Assembly: GCF_004917075.1 (NCBI RefSeq) | Contig: NZ_SSYB01000004.1 | Location: 582,545-646,544 of the forward strand | Length of the DNA stretch: 64,000 nt | Direction of reading: 5' to 3' | Source: Geomonas edaphica | GTDB taxonomy: Bacteria > Desulfobacterota > Desulfuromonadia > Geobacterales > Geobacteraceae | In this document: positions 56,022-64,000 of the stretch, in pieces | Position numbering within the stretch: position 1 is the stretch's first letter | Layout of the letters: each line of letters starts with the position of its first letter | The notes under the pieces: generated by a model | What the model saw: the letters and a program-made list of their open reading frames with translations, nothing else | What the model was told of the DNA's origin: nothing | Databases searched by the model: none | Translations under genes and position numbers: made by a program

Positions 56022-58123
56022 TTAAGCTCCCATACGGTTAGTTGTGCGATGCTGTGCTGGAACTTCCTGCGCGTCTCCCGTATCACGAACGGGACGTCGC
56101 GCGGCTCGCCCAGCATCCGGAAATACGGCTCGAGCTCGGCCTTAAGCCCGTCCAGAGTCCAGACCGGCTCACCCGCCTCACGGTACCCCCCGAGCCACTC
56201 CTCCTTCTTCGTGTACTCCTCGAGCCAGGTGTAGGGGGAGGCGAGGACCAGGAGACCGCCCGGGTTCAGCCGTCCGCGGATCCCGGTGAGGAAGCGGCGC
56301 GGCGAGTAGAGACGGTCCAGAACATTGGCCGCCAAGACGAGGTCGTAGCCGGTGAACTTATCGGGGAGGTTGCAGGCGTCTCCCTGGAAGAAGCTCACCC
56401 GGTCACGCACCCCGGCAAGCCCCAGTTCCTCCAGGCCAAGCTCGTGGTAGGAGACGATGTCCCCCTCCTCGGGAAGCGCGTAACGGAGGTACCCCTCCTC
56501 CTGCATCCGGGCCGCAAGTCTGAAGAAACGGCTGGAGAAGTCGATGCCGGTAACCTCGCCGAAGCCCTGCGCGAGCTCGAAACTCGCGCGCCCCACGGCG
56601 CAGCCTAGATCAAGGGCGTGCCCCGTCGCGCGTCCCGAGGCGACCTCGAGGCAGATCTCGGCGCACGCTTTGGGGAAGTTGGGCACGCCGAAGTGCTCCG
56701 CCCCGTAGTGGGCGTCGCAATACTGCGCCGCCAGCGCGTCGGTCTCGTAGGGGTCATCGTGCAGCTCGATTGCGTGCGTGCTCTCCACGTAGCGAAAGCC
56801 GGCGTGCTGGAAGAAGTGACGCCGGAAGGCGTAGCGCGACTCGCGGGTTGCCTCGTTGCCGGTGGAGATCCAGGAGCCTCCCTTGATCAAGTTGTGACGC
56901 GTGTCGAAGGTAGGCGTGGAGAAATCGTCGTACCAGGGATGGATCCTGAAGCCGTGGAAGGCGTAGATGGGGGTCTCGGTCCACTGCCAGACGTTGCCGA
57001 TGATATCGTAGAACGCGTCGAAACGGAAGCGGTCCACCGGGCAGGAAGAGGCCCAATACGCAAGGTTGATGTTGCCTGGCACCTCGCCCCACCCCTGCGG
57101 GTCTTCAATCCCCGCCAGGTCGTACATGCGGTACCACTCGTCCTCGCTCGGCAGTCGAATCGCCTTGCCGGTCCTTGCCGCGAGCCAGTTGCAAAATGCC
57201 TTCGCCTCCAGGTAGTTCACCTCGACGGGCCAGTTCCAGGGGAGGTCGATCTCCTCGGCCATGGTACGCAGCCCCCACCCATCCCCGCGCTTCACCCAGA
57301 AAAGCGGATGCTCGGCGTTACGGAAGGTGCGCCAGCGCCACCCTTCCTCGGTCCACCAGCGCTCCTCGCCGTAACCTCCCGCCTCGACAAAGGCGAGGAA
57401 CTCCCGATTGGAGACCAGGTACTTCGAGGCGGCGAAGGCGCCGACCTCCGCCTCGTGGCGGCCGTACTCGTTGTCCCAGCCGTAGAGCGGGTGCCCTTCC
57501 TCTTTCCCCAACACCACCTTTCCACCCGGCACCGGGATAAGCTCGTTCACCGGCGCCTCACCGGCGTCGCGGCAGACATCCCAGAAGTCGAGGCGGCGCA
57601 CCCGGTCGATGGGGAGCTGGCGGATCAGTACCGAGGAGGTCTCCAGGTGGATGCGTTCGTGCTCGATCCCCATCATGATGGCCCAGAAGGGGCTTTCCCA
57701 GGTGACGGGGAGGGTGAGCGGCAGGGTGGCGATGAGCCCCGCCACGAGCTCGCGCACCTGGTCGCGGTACGCCTTCACCTCAGCGCGGGTCGGCCAGTCG
57801 TAGTGGGCCTCGTTCAGGTCGTCCCAGGACATCTCGTCGACCCCTACCGCGAAGAGCGACTCGAAGCGCGGGTTGATGCGCTTCTCGATGACGCGCGCGA
57901 TGACGAGCTTGTTGATGAAGAAGGTCGCAGTGTGGCCGAAGTAGAAGATGAGCGGGTGACGCAGTCGGTCCGCCCTCAGATAGAAGGCGCCGTCATCCTT
58001 CAGCGTGTCATAGAGGAGTTCGTCAATGGAAAAGGTCGCGTGAAAATACTCAAGGATCTCCGCCCGCTTTTGCTCGGGGTCCCCTTCGTTCAGTACAACT
58101 GAATGTGTTTTCTTCAGATCCAT
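56018..58123 (-). CDS. ovoA: OvoA: 5-histidylcysteine sulfoxide synthase with SAM methyltransferase domain
   Basis: 701 residues. An N-terminal DinB-like domain carries the iron ligands (YFGHTATFF, His64; IEHERIHLE, His155 and His159); a formylglycine-enzyme-like (FGE-sulfatase) domain spans about 190-440 (LIPVPGGKVVLG, NVWQWTETPIY, LIKGGSWISTGN, ESRYAFRRHF). The C-terminal part (about 460-700) is a methyltransferase (ALDLGCAVGRASFELAQGF, DLVLAANVLDRL). This architecture is OvoA: O2-dependent coupling of Cys to histidine, then methylation to ovothiol A. It starts a three-gene operon. Confidence 0.92.
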   Translation of the reverse strand: MDLKKTHSVVLNEGDPEQKRAEILEYFHATFSIDELLYDTLKDDGAFYLRADRLRHPLIFYFGHTATFFINKLVIARVIEKRINPRFESLFAVGVDEMSWDDLNEAHYDWPTRAEVKAYRDQVRELVAGLIATLPLTLPVTWESPFWAIMMGIEHERIHLETSSVLIRQLPIDRVRRLDFWDVCRDAGEAPVNELIPVPGGKVVLGKEEGHPLYGWDNEYGRHEAEVGAFAASKYLVSNREFLAFVEAGGYGEERWWTEEGWRWRTFRNAEHPLFWVKRGDGWGLRTMAEEIDLPWNWPVEVNYLEAKAFCNWLAARTGKAIRLPSEDEWYRMYDLAGIEDPQGWGEVPGNINLAYWASSCPVDRFRFDAFYDIIGNVWQWTETPIYAFHGFRIHPWYDDFSTPTFDTRHNLIKGGSWISTGNEATRESRYAFRRHFFQHAGFRYVESTHAIELHDDPYETDALAAQYCDAHYGAEHFGVPNFPKACAEICLEVASGRATGHALDLGCAVGRASFELAQGFGEVTGIDFSSRFFRLAARMQEEGYLRYALPEEGDIVSYHELGLEELGLAGVRDRVSFFQGDACNLPDKFTGYDLVLAANVLDRLYSPRRFLTGIRGRLNPGGLLVLASPYTWLEEYTKKEEWLGGYREAGEPVWTLDGLKAELEPYFRMLGEPRDVPFVIRETRRKFQHSIAQLTVWELK

Positions 58124-58313
58124 CTCAGCCCTCGCACTTGGTAGTCATGCCATATTTACTTCAAGAGGAAAGTTACCGTTAGAATAGTACCAGAACTTTC
58201 CACTCAGGCATGACACAGACAGGTGAAGGGGCGGTTCCGCTTCAAAGAGAGTTCTTCAGGCAATTCCGGGGAGACATTGGTGTTACTCGTCGGAGCAGAG
58301 AGCATGCCCAAAC

Positions 58314-58519
58314 GTTCCCCCCTTTGCGAAGGGGGGACAGAGGGGATTTGCCTTGGTTGGACCAGGCAAGCACCTGCTGAAGCGGCCATAGTCAGGCAGA
58401 CGCCAGGTGCCGAGCAACTGTCAATGTACCGTCTACGAGTAGAGCTACTACTTGGAATGTGAGCGGCTGGGACTGCAGAGCAAAGAGCAAATCCCCCCCG
58501 CCCCCCCTTCGCAAAGGTT
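58314..58519. repeat. MITE-like palindromic element, family 1, copy 2
   Basis: The left end GTTCCCCCCTTTGCGAAGGG with GACAGAGGGGATTTGCCTTG and the right end GCAAATCCCCCCCGCCCCCC then TTCGCAAAGG are inverted relative to each other, with a ~125-nt spacer. The right end is cut short by 7-8 bases and runs straight into the next copy (TTCTTCCGGGAATTCC). Confidence 0.75.
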
Positions 58520-58577
58520 CTTCCGGGAATTCCTGGGAAACGTGTGTGCGTTAGCCTCGAAGCAGTGAGCATGGCGG

Positions 58578-58752
58578 CAAGTTCCCCCCTTTGCGAAGGG
58601 GGGGCAGGGGGGATTTAGCCTTTCATTACACACAAGCACCCGCTGAAGAGTCCATTGCACACTCTGCGTGGTGCTTAAACAATTATTGAACCGGCCATAC
58701 CGGGAGCAAAGGCAAATCCCCCCCAGCCCCCCTTCGCAAAGGGGGGAGCGCG
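58578..58752. repeat. MITE-like palindromic element, family 1, copy 3
   Basis: Same ends as copy 2 (AGTTCCCCCCTTTGCGAAGG; GGCAAATCCCCCCCAGCCCC) with a ~85-nt spacer. The ~75 nt before copies 2 and 3 are themselves similar (TTC-GG-AATTCC-GGG, AGCAG-GAGCATG), so the two form an imperfect tandem. The whole gap 58124-58811 contains only these repeats. Confidence 0.75.
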
Positions 58753-58811
58753 AGGTCAACTGCGGCACTCCGTGGACACACTATTTCGTTGACGCAACGG
58801 TGCTTGCAGAG

Positions 58812-61800
58812 TTAGCGGCGGGCGGCATCCGTGACGGCATTTTCGATGCCGGCAAGGAACTGCTCCGATGTGAAAGGCTTCGGGATGAAACTGACGCGGT
58901 CGTGCTGCTGCGGGTTGTGCACCTCGACGTCGAAGGTGTAGCCGGAGATGTACAGTACCGGCAGGTCCGGGATGCCCGCGGCGAGGCGCTCGTAAAGCTC
59001 GGGACCGCTCATCTCCGGCATGACCACGTCGGTGACGAGCAGGTCGATGGCAGTTCCCGGCTGCCCGGCGATCTGTTGCGCCCGGGCTGGCGTCTCAGCA
59101 ACCAAAACCCGATAACCCGACGCTTGCAGGAGCTCCACGGCCATCTCACGGATCGCCTCGTTGTCGTCGACGATGAGGATGGTGGCGCGGTTGTCCTTAC
59201 TTTCGACCTTCCGGGCGACCTCCACGGCCGGCGCTCCCGCGCTCGCCTCGGCGGCGCAAGCAGGGAAGTAGACCCGGAACGAGGAGCCGTGCCCCACCCT
59301 GCTCTTCACCTTGATGCAACCGTTGTGCTGCTTGATGATGCCGTAGACCGTGGCGAGCCCAAGCCCCGTCCCCTCACCCACCGGCTTCGTGGTGTAGAAA
59401 GGTTCGAAAATGTGCTGCAGCACTTCCTCCTTCATCCCGCAGCCGTTATCGGCGAAGGAAAGGAGAACATGGGGGCCCGGCTTGGTGCCCGGGTTCACCC
59501 TCACGAACTCGTCGTCCAGGAGCACGTTCCCGGTCTCGATCACGATGGTCCCATTCCCTTTTATGGCGTCCTGGGCGTTCACCGCGAAGTTGATCAGGAC
59601 CTGCTCCACCTGCCCCCGGTCCGCAAAGATCCAGGCGCCGAAATCGGTCAGGTTGGTTCTGATCTCGATGTTCGCCCTTATGGTGCGCTGCATCAGATCG
59701 AGGAGCGCCCGGATCACCTCGTTCAGTTCGAGGACCTCCATGTTGAGCCGCTGCTTGCGCCCGAAGGACAGCAGCTTCTTCGTCAGGTCGGCCGCCTTGT
59801 GCGCGGAGGAGAGGATCCCTTCCAGCTTCTTGCAGTTCGGATCATCAGCCGCCATGCTCTTCCTGGCGATGTCGGCGTAGACGAAGATCGGGGTGAGCAG
59901 GTTGTTGAAGTCGTGGGCGAGTCCCCCTGCCAACTGCCCGATCGCCTCGATTTTCTGCATCTGCCTCATCTGCTCTTCGAGCTGGAAGCGGCTCTCATCG
60001 CTGCGCACCCGGCCGATGGCGATGCTAGCCATGTGCGCGGCCGACTCGATGAGGGCAAGCTCGGCATCGCCGGGGCTGCGGCAGCTCCGATAGTAAACCG
60101 CGAAGGTGCCGAGGAGCTCTCCGTCCACCGACAGCACCGGCTCCGACCAGCAGGCCTTGAGCCCTGCTTCAAACGCCGGCCGGAATCCCTTCCAATAGGG
60201 ATGGGCCTCCAGATCCTCGACGATGACCCGCCGCTTCAGAAATGCCGCGGTCCCGCACGATCCCATCCCCTCCCTGATCCTGAGCCCGTTCACCGCCCGG
60301 TTGTACTCAGGCGGAAGGCTCGGCGCCGCGCCGTGCATGAGCTGGGTCCCTTCTTCGTTGGCGAGAAGCACGGAGCAGAGGGCACCCGGGCTCTCCTGTT
60401 CCACGAAGCCGACGATGCAGACCAGAAGCTCTTCCAAGCTCGCCCCGGTCGCCATCTGCTCAAGGATCTTGAGCCTGGTGCTCTCGCGCCGCTCCACGAG
60501 TTTGCGCTTCGATATGTCGCGCACGACGCTGAGGATAGCGGGGCGCCCCAGGTAATCGATGAGCCGGCTGCTCACCTCGATGGGAACCGCGGTGCCGTCC
60601 TTGGTCCGATGCTCCGACTCGTACAGGGCGCGTCCTTCTCGCTTTAGCGCATCCAGGCGCTCCGGGAGCTTCTCGCGCTGCTGCGGCGAGTTGATGTCGT
60701 TAAGGGTAAGTTCCATGAATTCGTCATGGCTATACCCCATCCGGTCGCAGGCCGATTGATTCACTTCCAGGATGCGAAAATCGAAGTCATGGATGTAGAT
60801 GGCGTCTCCGGCGCTGTTGAACAGGAGCCGGAACCGCTCCTCGGTGAACTGCAACTCGCGCTCGAGCCGTCTTCTTCTGTCGTTGTTGAAATACAGCGCC
60901 GCGAGCGCGGAGACCACGAAGAGAGCGAAGAGCGAGCCGGTCCAAAAGGCGGTCTTGTTGACCGCATAGAAGGAAACCGGCTCGTTGATGAGAAGCGACC
61001 CCGGCGGGAGCTTGCGCCGGTCGATGTCCCAGCGGCGCAGCAAGGTGTCGTCGAACATGGGACGCGAAAGGGTGCCAGTGATGACCGGGATGGTCGACGG
61101 GTTTTCGCCCGAAAGAATCCTCACCGCAAGCTCAGCCGCCTTCTCCCCCTGGCTCCTACCCTCCATCATCATGCCGCCGACCACGCCGTATCCCAACTGC
61201 GCAGCATGCACGGCATAGACCGGCACCGGGCTCACCGCGGTTACAATGCGTGCAGCCTCGGCCTGGGTGAAAGAACGGCCGGTGCTCTGGTCCATGGTGT
61301 AGGAGAGCATCAAAACGAGTGCGTCAGGGGAAAGCCCCTTCAACTGCTGAGCCGCCTGCTCCAACGGCAGGTCGCCTAGGAAGCGGAAGGCGACGTTAGG
61401 AAACTTAGCGGACGAGGTGACCAATTCGTGGCGCATGGCGCGGCCGGTATCGGAGTAGTCGCTTACTACGACCACCTCTTTTGTCCCGGGATGCAGTCTT
61501 AGCGCCAGAGCGACAGTCCCGATCATGTCGTGGTACTCCGCCACTCCGGTGATTTTCGACTGCCCGGCGACCATCTCCGGCTCGTAGTCGTTGATGCCGC
61601 AGAACACCAGGGGGACATCCGGGAAGAGGCGCTCCCGGTAGCGCAGGGCGAATTCGAGGGCGGCGTTGTCGAGAGCCACCACCACGTCAAACTTGATGCC
61701 GCGATGCTTTATGGAAAAAAGGTTGGCGAGCTCCGGGAAGTGCCGCTTGTCAGGGAACTTCTTGGTATCGAGGTGCTCGACCAGCATCTCCATGCGGGGC

Positions 61801-61997
61801 AGCTTCTTGAGCAGCGTCGCACGCAGCCCGCGCATCTCGTCGTCGGACCAGTCGTAACCGTAGTTGTAGGAGTTGATGACCAGCAGGTGGGGTACCGTGG
61901 ACTGGGCGTACAGCGGCGACGCGGTGAGCAGCAGCGCCAAAAGGCACCAGCGAAGCCACCACCGGACGCTGGGAAGATGTGCAATTTTACTACGCAT
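58812..61997 (-). CDS. Hybrid sensor histidine kinase with periplasmic ABC-substrate-binding-like sensor (PAS - GAF - HisKA - HATPase - REC)
   Basis: 1061 residues from the ATG at 61997 (AGAGGTCGCG upstream). A signal/anchor helix (about 15-30), a periplasmic domain of the ABC substrate-binding (type 1-like) kind (about 35-330: PHLLVINSYNYGYDWSDDEM, VPLVFCGINDYEPEMV, EVVVVSDYSDTGRAM), a second helix (about 345-365), PAS (about 380-500), GAF (about 515-670), HisKA with GQLAGGLAHDFNNLLTP near 694, HATPase ([26 protein letters not shown]) and REC (about 935-1055, Asp in LLVTDVVMPEMSG near 985). The ligand is unknown. Confidence 0.9.
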   Translation of the reverse strand: MRSKIAHLPSVRWWLRWCLLALLLTASPLYAQSTVPHLLVINSYNYGYDWSDDEMRGLRATLLKKLPRMEMLVEHLDTKKFPDKRHFPELANLFSIKHRGIKFDVVVALDNAALEFALRYRERLFPDVPLVFCGINDYEPEMVAGQSKITGVAEYHDMIGTVALALRLHPGTKEVVVVSDYSDTGRAMRHELVTSSAKFPNVAFRFLGDLPLEQAAQQLKGLSPDALVLMLSYTMDQSTGRSFTQAEAARIVTAVSPVPVYAVHAAQLGYGVVGGMMMEGRSQGEKAAELAVRILSGENPSTIPVITGTLSRPMFDDTLLRRWDIDRRKLPPGSLLINEPVSFYAVNKTAFWTGSLFALFVVSALAALYFNNDRRRRLERELQFTEERFRLLFNSAGDAIYIHDFDFRILEVNQSACDRMGYSHDEFMELTLNDINSPQQREKLPERLDALKREGRALYESEHRTKDGTAVPIEVSSRLIDYLGRPAILSVVRDISKRKLVERRESTRLKILEQMATGASLEELLVCIVGFVEQESPGALCSVLLANEEGTQLMHGAAPSLPPEYNRAVNGLRIREGMGSCGTAAFLKRRVIVEDLEAHPYWKGFRPAFEAGLKACWSEPVLSVDGELLGTFAVYYRSCRSPGDAELALIESAAHMASIAIGRVRSDESRFQLEEQMRQMQKIEAIGQLAGGLAHDFNNLLTPIFVYADIARKSMAADDPNCKKLEGILSSAHKAADLTKKLLSFGRKQRLNMEVLELNEVIRALLDLMQRTIRANIEIRTNLTDFGAWIFADRGQVEQVLINFAVNAQDAIKGNGTIVIETGNVLLDDEFVRVNPGTKPGPHVLLSFADNGCGMKEEVLQHIFEPFYTTKPVGEGTGLGLATVYGIIKQHNGCIKVKSRVGHGSSFRVYFPACAAEASAGAPAVEVARKVESKDNRATILIVDDNEAIREMAVELLQASGYRVLVAETPARAQQIAGQPGTAIDLLVTDVVMPEMSGPELYERLAAGIPDLPVLYISGYTFDVEVHNPQQHDRVSFIPKPFTSEQFLAGIENAVTDAARR

Positions 61998-62197
61998 CGC
62001 GACCTCTTGGTGTTTGTCGTACCTCACCCGGGTATCCGAAAGTAGGTGTTGCGGGAAGAGTATGCTCATTTATCGGCAGCTTACGGCGCCGGCTTAAAGC
62101 ATTAATGGTGTGGGAGCTCTCACGAAAAATGGGAGGGGCGGCGAGGAAAAGCCGCGGCCGTCGCGCAGCAGGCGACGCCGCGGCTGGGACGTCAGGA

Positions 62198-62377
62198 TTA
62201 CAGCGGCCGCGGGTTGCAGAGGTAGTCTTCCCCGTCAGCCTTGGCGCGGCACCTGTTGCAGACGAACTTGGGATTCGCCGAGTGTCTGTCCATCTCCTCG
62301 ATCCTTCCCTCGTGTTTCAACTGGCACATGTGTGCCTTATGCTCTTTTGGTTTTGGGCAGGTCTCGTTTTCGCTCAT
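62198..62377 (-). CDS. Small zinc-finger-like protein
   Basis: 59 residues from the ATG at 62377, with AAAGGAGAACGCT upstream. Cysteine/His pattern: ETCPKPKEHKAHMCQLKHEG, then KFVCNRCRAKADGEDYLCNP. The C-terminal CNRCRAKA with the earlier CP/His residues suggests one zinc site. The function is unknown. Confidence 0.7.
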   Translation of the reverse strand: MSENETCPKPKEHKAHMCQLKHEGRIEEMDRHSANPKFVCNRCRAKADGEDYLCNPRPL

Positions 62378-62535
62378 AGCGTTCTCCTTTGTGCTTGGTG
62401 ACCCTCTTATCATAGCAGATCAGTTTCACCAACCAGAACATGCACATCTTTTTTCTCATTTGCTCCATATTTCATCCTCATTTTTCTCCTAATCTGACAG
62501 TACTGGCAATGGGTCCAGTAAAGAGGAGAACTCAG

Positions 62536-62712
62536 ATGAAAAAGCTTACTAGGATATTGTTGGCACTAGTCGTCCTCCCGGCGCTCTTGGCCGGCTGCCT
62601 CCTCGTCCCGGTGGACGACGGCTATTATCACGGACGGCACCATGGCGGAGGCTACTACGACTACGACGGCCGTTATGACCGCGGCGGCGGGTATTACGGA
62701 CGCAGGTATTAA
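62536..62712 (+). CDS. Small Gly/Tyr-rich lipoprotein
   Basis: 58 residues: lipoprotein signal KKLTRILLALVVLPALLAGC with lipobox LAGC, then LLVPVDDGYYHGRHHGGGYY and a GGGYYGRRY end. AAGAGGAGAACTCAG precedes the ATG. Low-complexity, Tyr/Gly/His-rich mature part of under 40 residues. The function is unknown; such short envelope lipoproteins are common. Divergent from the zinc-finger-like gene across 158 nt. Confidence 0.7.
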   Translation: MKKLTRILLALVVLPALLAGCLLVPVDDGYYHGRHHGGGYYDYDGRYDRGGGYYGRRY

Positions 62713-62819
62713 TTGAAGTATCCCTAGTCCTTCTTTTGCAGCGCACGCTATTTACATGGCCTTTGATGTTGGTAACATTAACGAGCCGAAAACGGCCACC
62801 ACATTAAAGGAGTCCCACC

Positions 62820-63863
62820 ATGCAAAAGACCATGCGCGCGCTCGTGAAGAAATACCCTAAGCCGGGGTTGTGGCTGGACGAAGTCCCGGTCCCCGAGATG
62901 GGGATAAACGACGTGCTGATCAAGGTGCACAAGACGGCGATCTGCGGCACCGACCTGCACATCTGGGACTGGAACGCCTGGGCGCAAAAGACCATCCCGG
63001 TGCCGATGGTGATCGGGCACGAGTTCGTCGGGAGGGTCGCGGCGATCGGCAGCAACGTCGCCGACTTGAAGATCGGCGACATCGTTTCCGGCGAGGGACA
63101 CCTGGTCTGCGGCAGGTGCCGCAACTGCCTCGCCGGTCGACGCCACCTGTGCAAGGACACCAAGGGGATCGGGGTGAACCGCACCGGCGCCTTCGCCGAA
63201 TACATCTGCATCCCGGTGACCAACGTCTGGCACGCCGACCAGAGCATCCCGATGGAGGTCTTGAGCATCTTCGACCCCTTCGGCAACGCGACCCACACCA
63301 CACTCGCCTTCCCGGTCCTGGGGGAGGACGTCCTCATCACCGGTGCCGGCCCTATCGGCATCATGGCCACCGCCATCGCCCGCCACGCCGGGGCGCGCCA
63401 CATCGTCACCACGGACATGAACCCCTACCGGCTCGACCTGGCGAAGAAGATGGGGGCGAGCGTCGCGCTGAACGTAAAAGAGAGGACCTTAGCCGACGCG
63501 CGCAAGGAGCTCGGGATGAAGGAGGGCTTCGACGTCGGTCTCGAGATGTCCGGCAACGGGTCCGCCTTCAAGGAGATGCTCGACAACATGTGCCACGGCG
63601 GCAAGATCGCCATGCTCGGCATCCCTTCTGGCGACCTCGCCATCGACTGGAATCAGGTGATCTTCAACATGCTCACCATCAAGGGGATCTACGGCCGCGA
63701 GATGTACGAGACCTGGTACCTGATGCAGTCGATGATCAAGACGGGGCTGGACATCACGCCGGTGATCACGCACCGGATGCACTACACGGAATTCGAGACG
63801 GCCTTCGAGGCGATGGGAAGCGGCAACGCAGGCAAGGTCATCCTTAACTGGGTTGAGGAATAG
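62820..63863 (+). CDS. tdh: L-threonine 3-dehydrogenase
   Basis: 347 residues, zinc medium-chain dehydrogenase. It oxidises threonine to 2-amino-3-ketobutyrate with NAD+. Catalytic zinc ligands Cys42 (AICGTDLH), His67-Glu68 (IGHEFVG); structural zinc Cys97, 100, 103, 111 ([15 protein letters not shown]). Rossmann motif GAGPIGIMA. The threonine-dehydrogenase segments IWDWNAW and [20 protein letters not shown] separate it from other alcohol dehydrogenases. AAAGGAGTCCCACC precedes the ATG. No kbl gene is next to it in the window. Confidence 0.95.
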   Translation: MQKTMRALVKKYPKPGLWLDEVPVPEMGINDVLIKVHKTAICGTDLHIWDWNAWAQKTIPVPMVIGHEFVGRVAAIGSNVADLKIGDIVSGEGHLVCGRCRNCLAGRRHLCKDTKGIGVNRTGAFAEYICIPVTNVWHADQSIPMEVLSIFDPFGNATHTTLAFPVLGEDVLITGAGPIGIMATAIARHAGARHIVTTDMNPYRLDLAKKMGASVALNVKERTLADARKELGMKEGFDVGLEMSGNGSAFKEMLDNMCHGGKIAMLGIPSGDLAIDWNQVIFNMLTIKGIYGREMYETWYLMQSMIKTGLDITPVITHRMHYTEFETAFEAMGSGNAGKVILNWVEE

Positions 63864-63881
63864 GGGAAGAACGGCACCGGG

Positions 63882-63990
63882 TCTCCCCCTCCCTTGACGG
63901 GAGGGGGCTGGGGGGTGGGTGAATTTGCCAGTAGCGATGCAGGTGGCACCTTCCCCCCCACCCTGCCCCTCCCCCGCAAGGGGGGAGGGA
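63882..63990. repeat. G/C palindromic element, family 2, downstream of tdh
   Basis: The left end CTCCCTTGACGGGAGGGGGC then TGGGGGGTGGGTGAATTTGC, and the right end TTCCCCCCCACCCTGCCCCT then CCCCCGCAAGGGGGGAGGG, are inverted relative to each other around ~30 nt. The left hairpin can also act as a terminator for tdh. Confidence 0.65.
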
Positions 63991-64000
63991 ATACGTAGAG

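Overview
The window is high-GC bacterial chromosome that reads as a Geobacter-like member of the Desulfuromonadota (Geobacterales; bemidjiensis/Geomonas-type rather than sulfurreducens-type). The signs are abundant c-type cytochromes (a pentaheme, a decaheme and several monohemes), many Geobacter-style small cysteine-rich proteins, PAS/REC hybrid kinases, long G/C palindromic intergenic repeats and strong AGGAGG ribosome binding sites. No phage, plasmid or CRISPR array is seen. The assignment rests on recognised protein families, not on a database search.

Layout. 1-10080 (minus): a five-gene alpha-glucan/trehalose operon, treZ - GH57/DUF3536 - treY - glgE - treS (treS runs off the left edge). 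10331-15746: ferritin-like and small cysteine-rich proteins, an LigD-type DNA ligase/polymerase, a DUF1328 membrane peptide and a PPK2 polyphosphate kinase. 15866-17658: a TPP-dependent pyruvate oxidase/acetolactate-synthase-like gene broken by an apparent one-base deletion. 17868-28361 (plus): a ten-gene respiratory operon that joins an alternative complex III (ActB, ActC-ActD fusion, ActF, pentaheme ActA, ActE-like cytochrome) to a cbb3-like heme-copper oxidase (CcoN-like, CcoO/CcoP-like diheme, CcoS-like, two unrecognised small membrane proteins). 28378-38193 (minus): signalling and surface genes (MASE3 hybrid kinase, PilB/GspE-type ATPase, CHASE8-like/HAMP-GGDEF-EAL protein, YfiR-like inhibitor, TonB-dependent receptor). 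38671-42008: a small conserved protein, a secreted decaheme cytochrome and a hypothetical gene. 42009-42768: a terminator followed by a degenerate 21-bp-phased repeat array.

42769-46698: two tRNA-Arg(ACG), a DUF2155 lipoprotein, and serS followed 5 nt later by tRNA-Ser(UGA) and then tRNA-Ser(GCU), then thpR and a solitary flagellin. 47139-51690: a YceH-DUF2288-DUF1847 operon, a membrane protein, a SlyD-like FKBP with an 8-Cys insertion and a tRNA-dihydrouridine synthase. 51707-58123: MFS transporter, GMP reductase, and an ovothiol operon (ovoA, an OvoB-like PLP beta-lyase, a DsrE-like secreted protein). 58124-58811: nested MITE-like palindromic repeats. 58812-63863: a large hybrid kinase with a periplasmic binding-protein-like sensor, two small proteins and threonine dehydrogenase.

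Functional picture: the operons suit an anaerobe that meets oxygen and osmotic stress. It has a dedicated menaquinol-to-O2 chain (ACIII + cbb3), an oxygen-dependent thiol antioxidant pathway (ovothiol), three linked trehalose/alpha-glucan routes, and c-di-GMP and two-component sensing. The most unusual items are the ACIII-cbb3 super-operon, the 21-bp array at 42172-42560, the two families of palindromic elements, the SlyD cysteine loop and the serS-tRNA-Ser unit.
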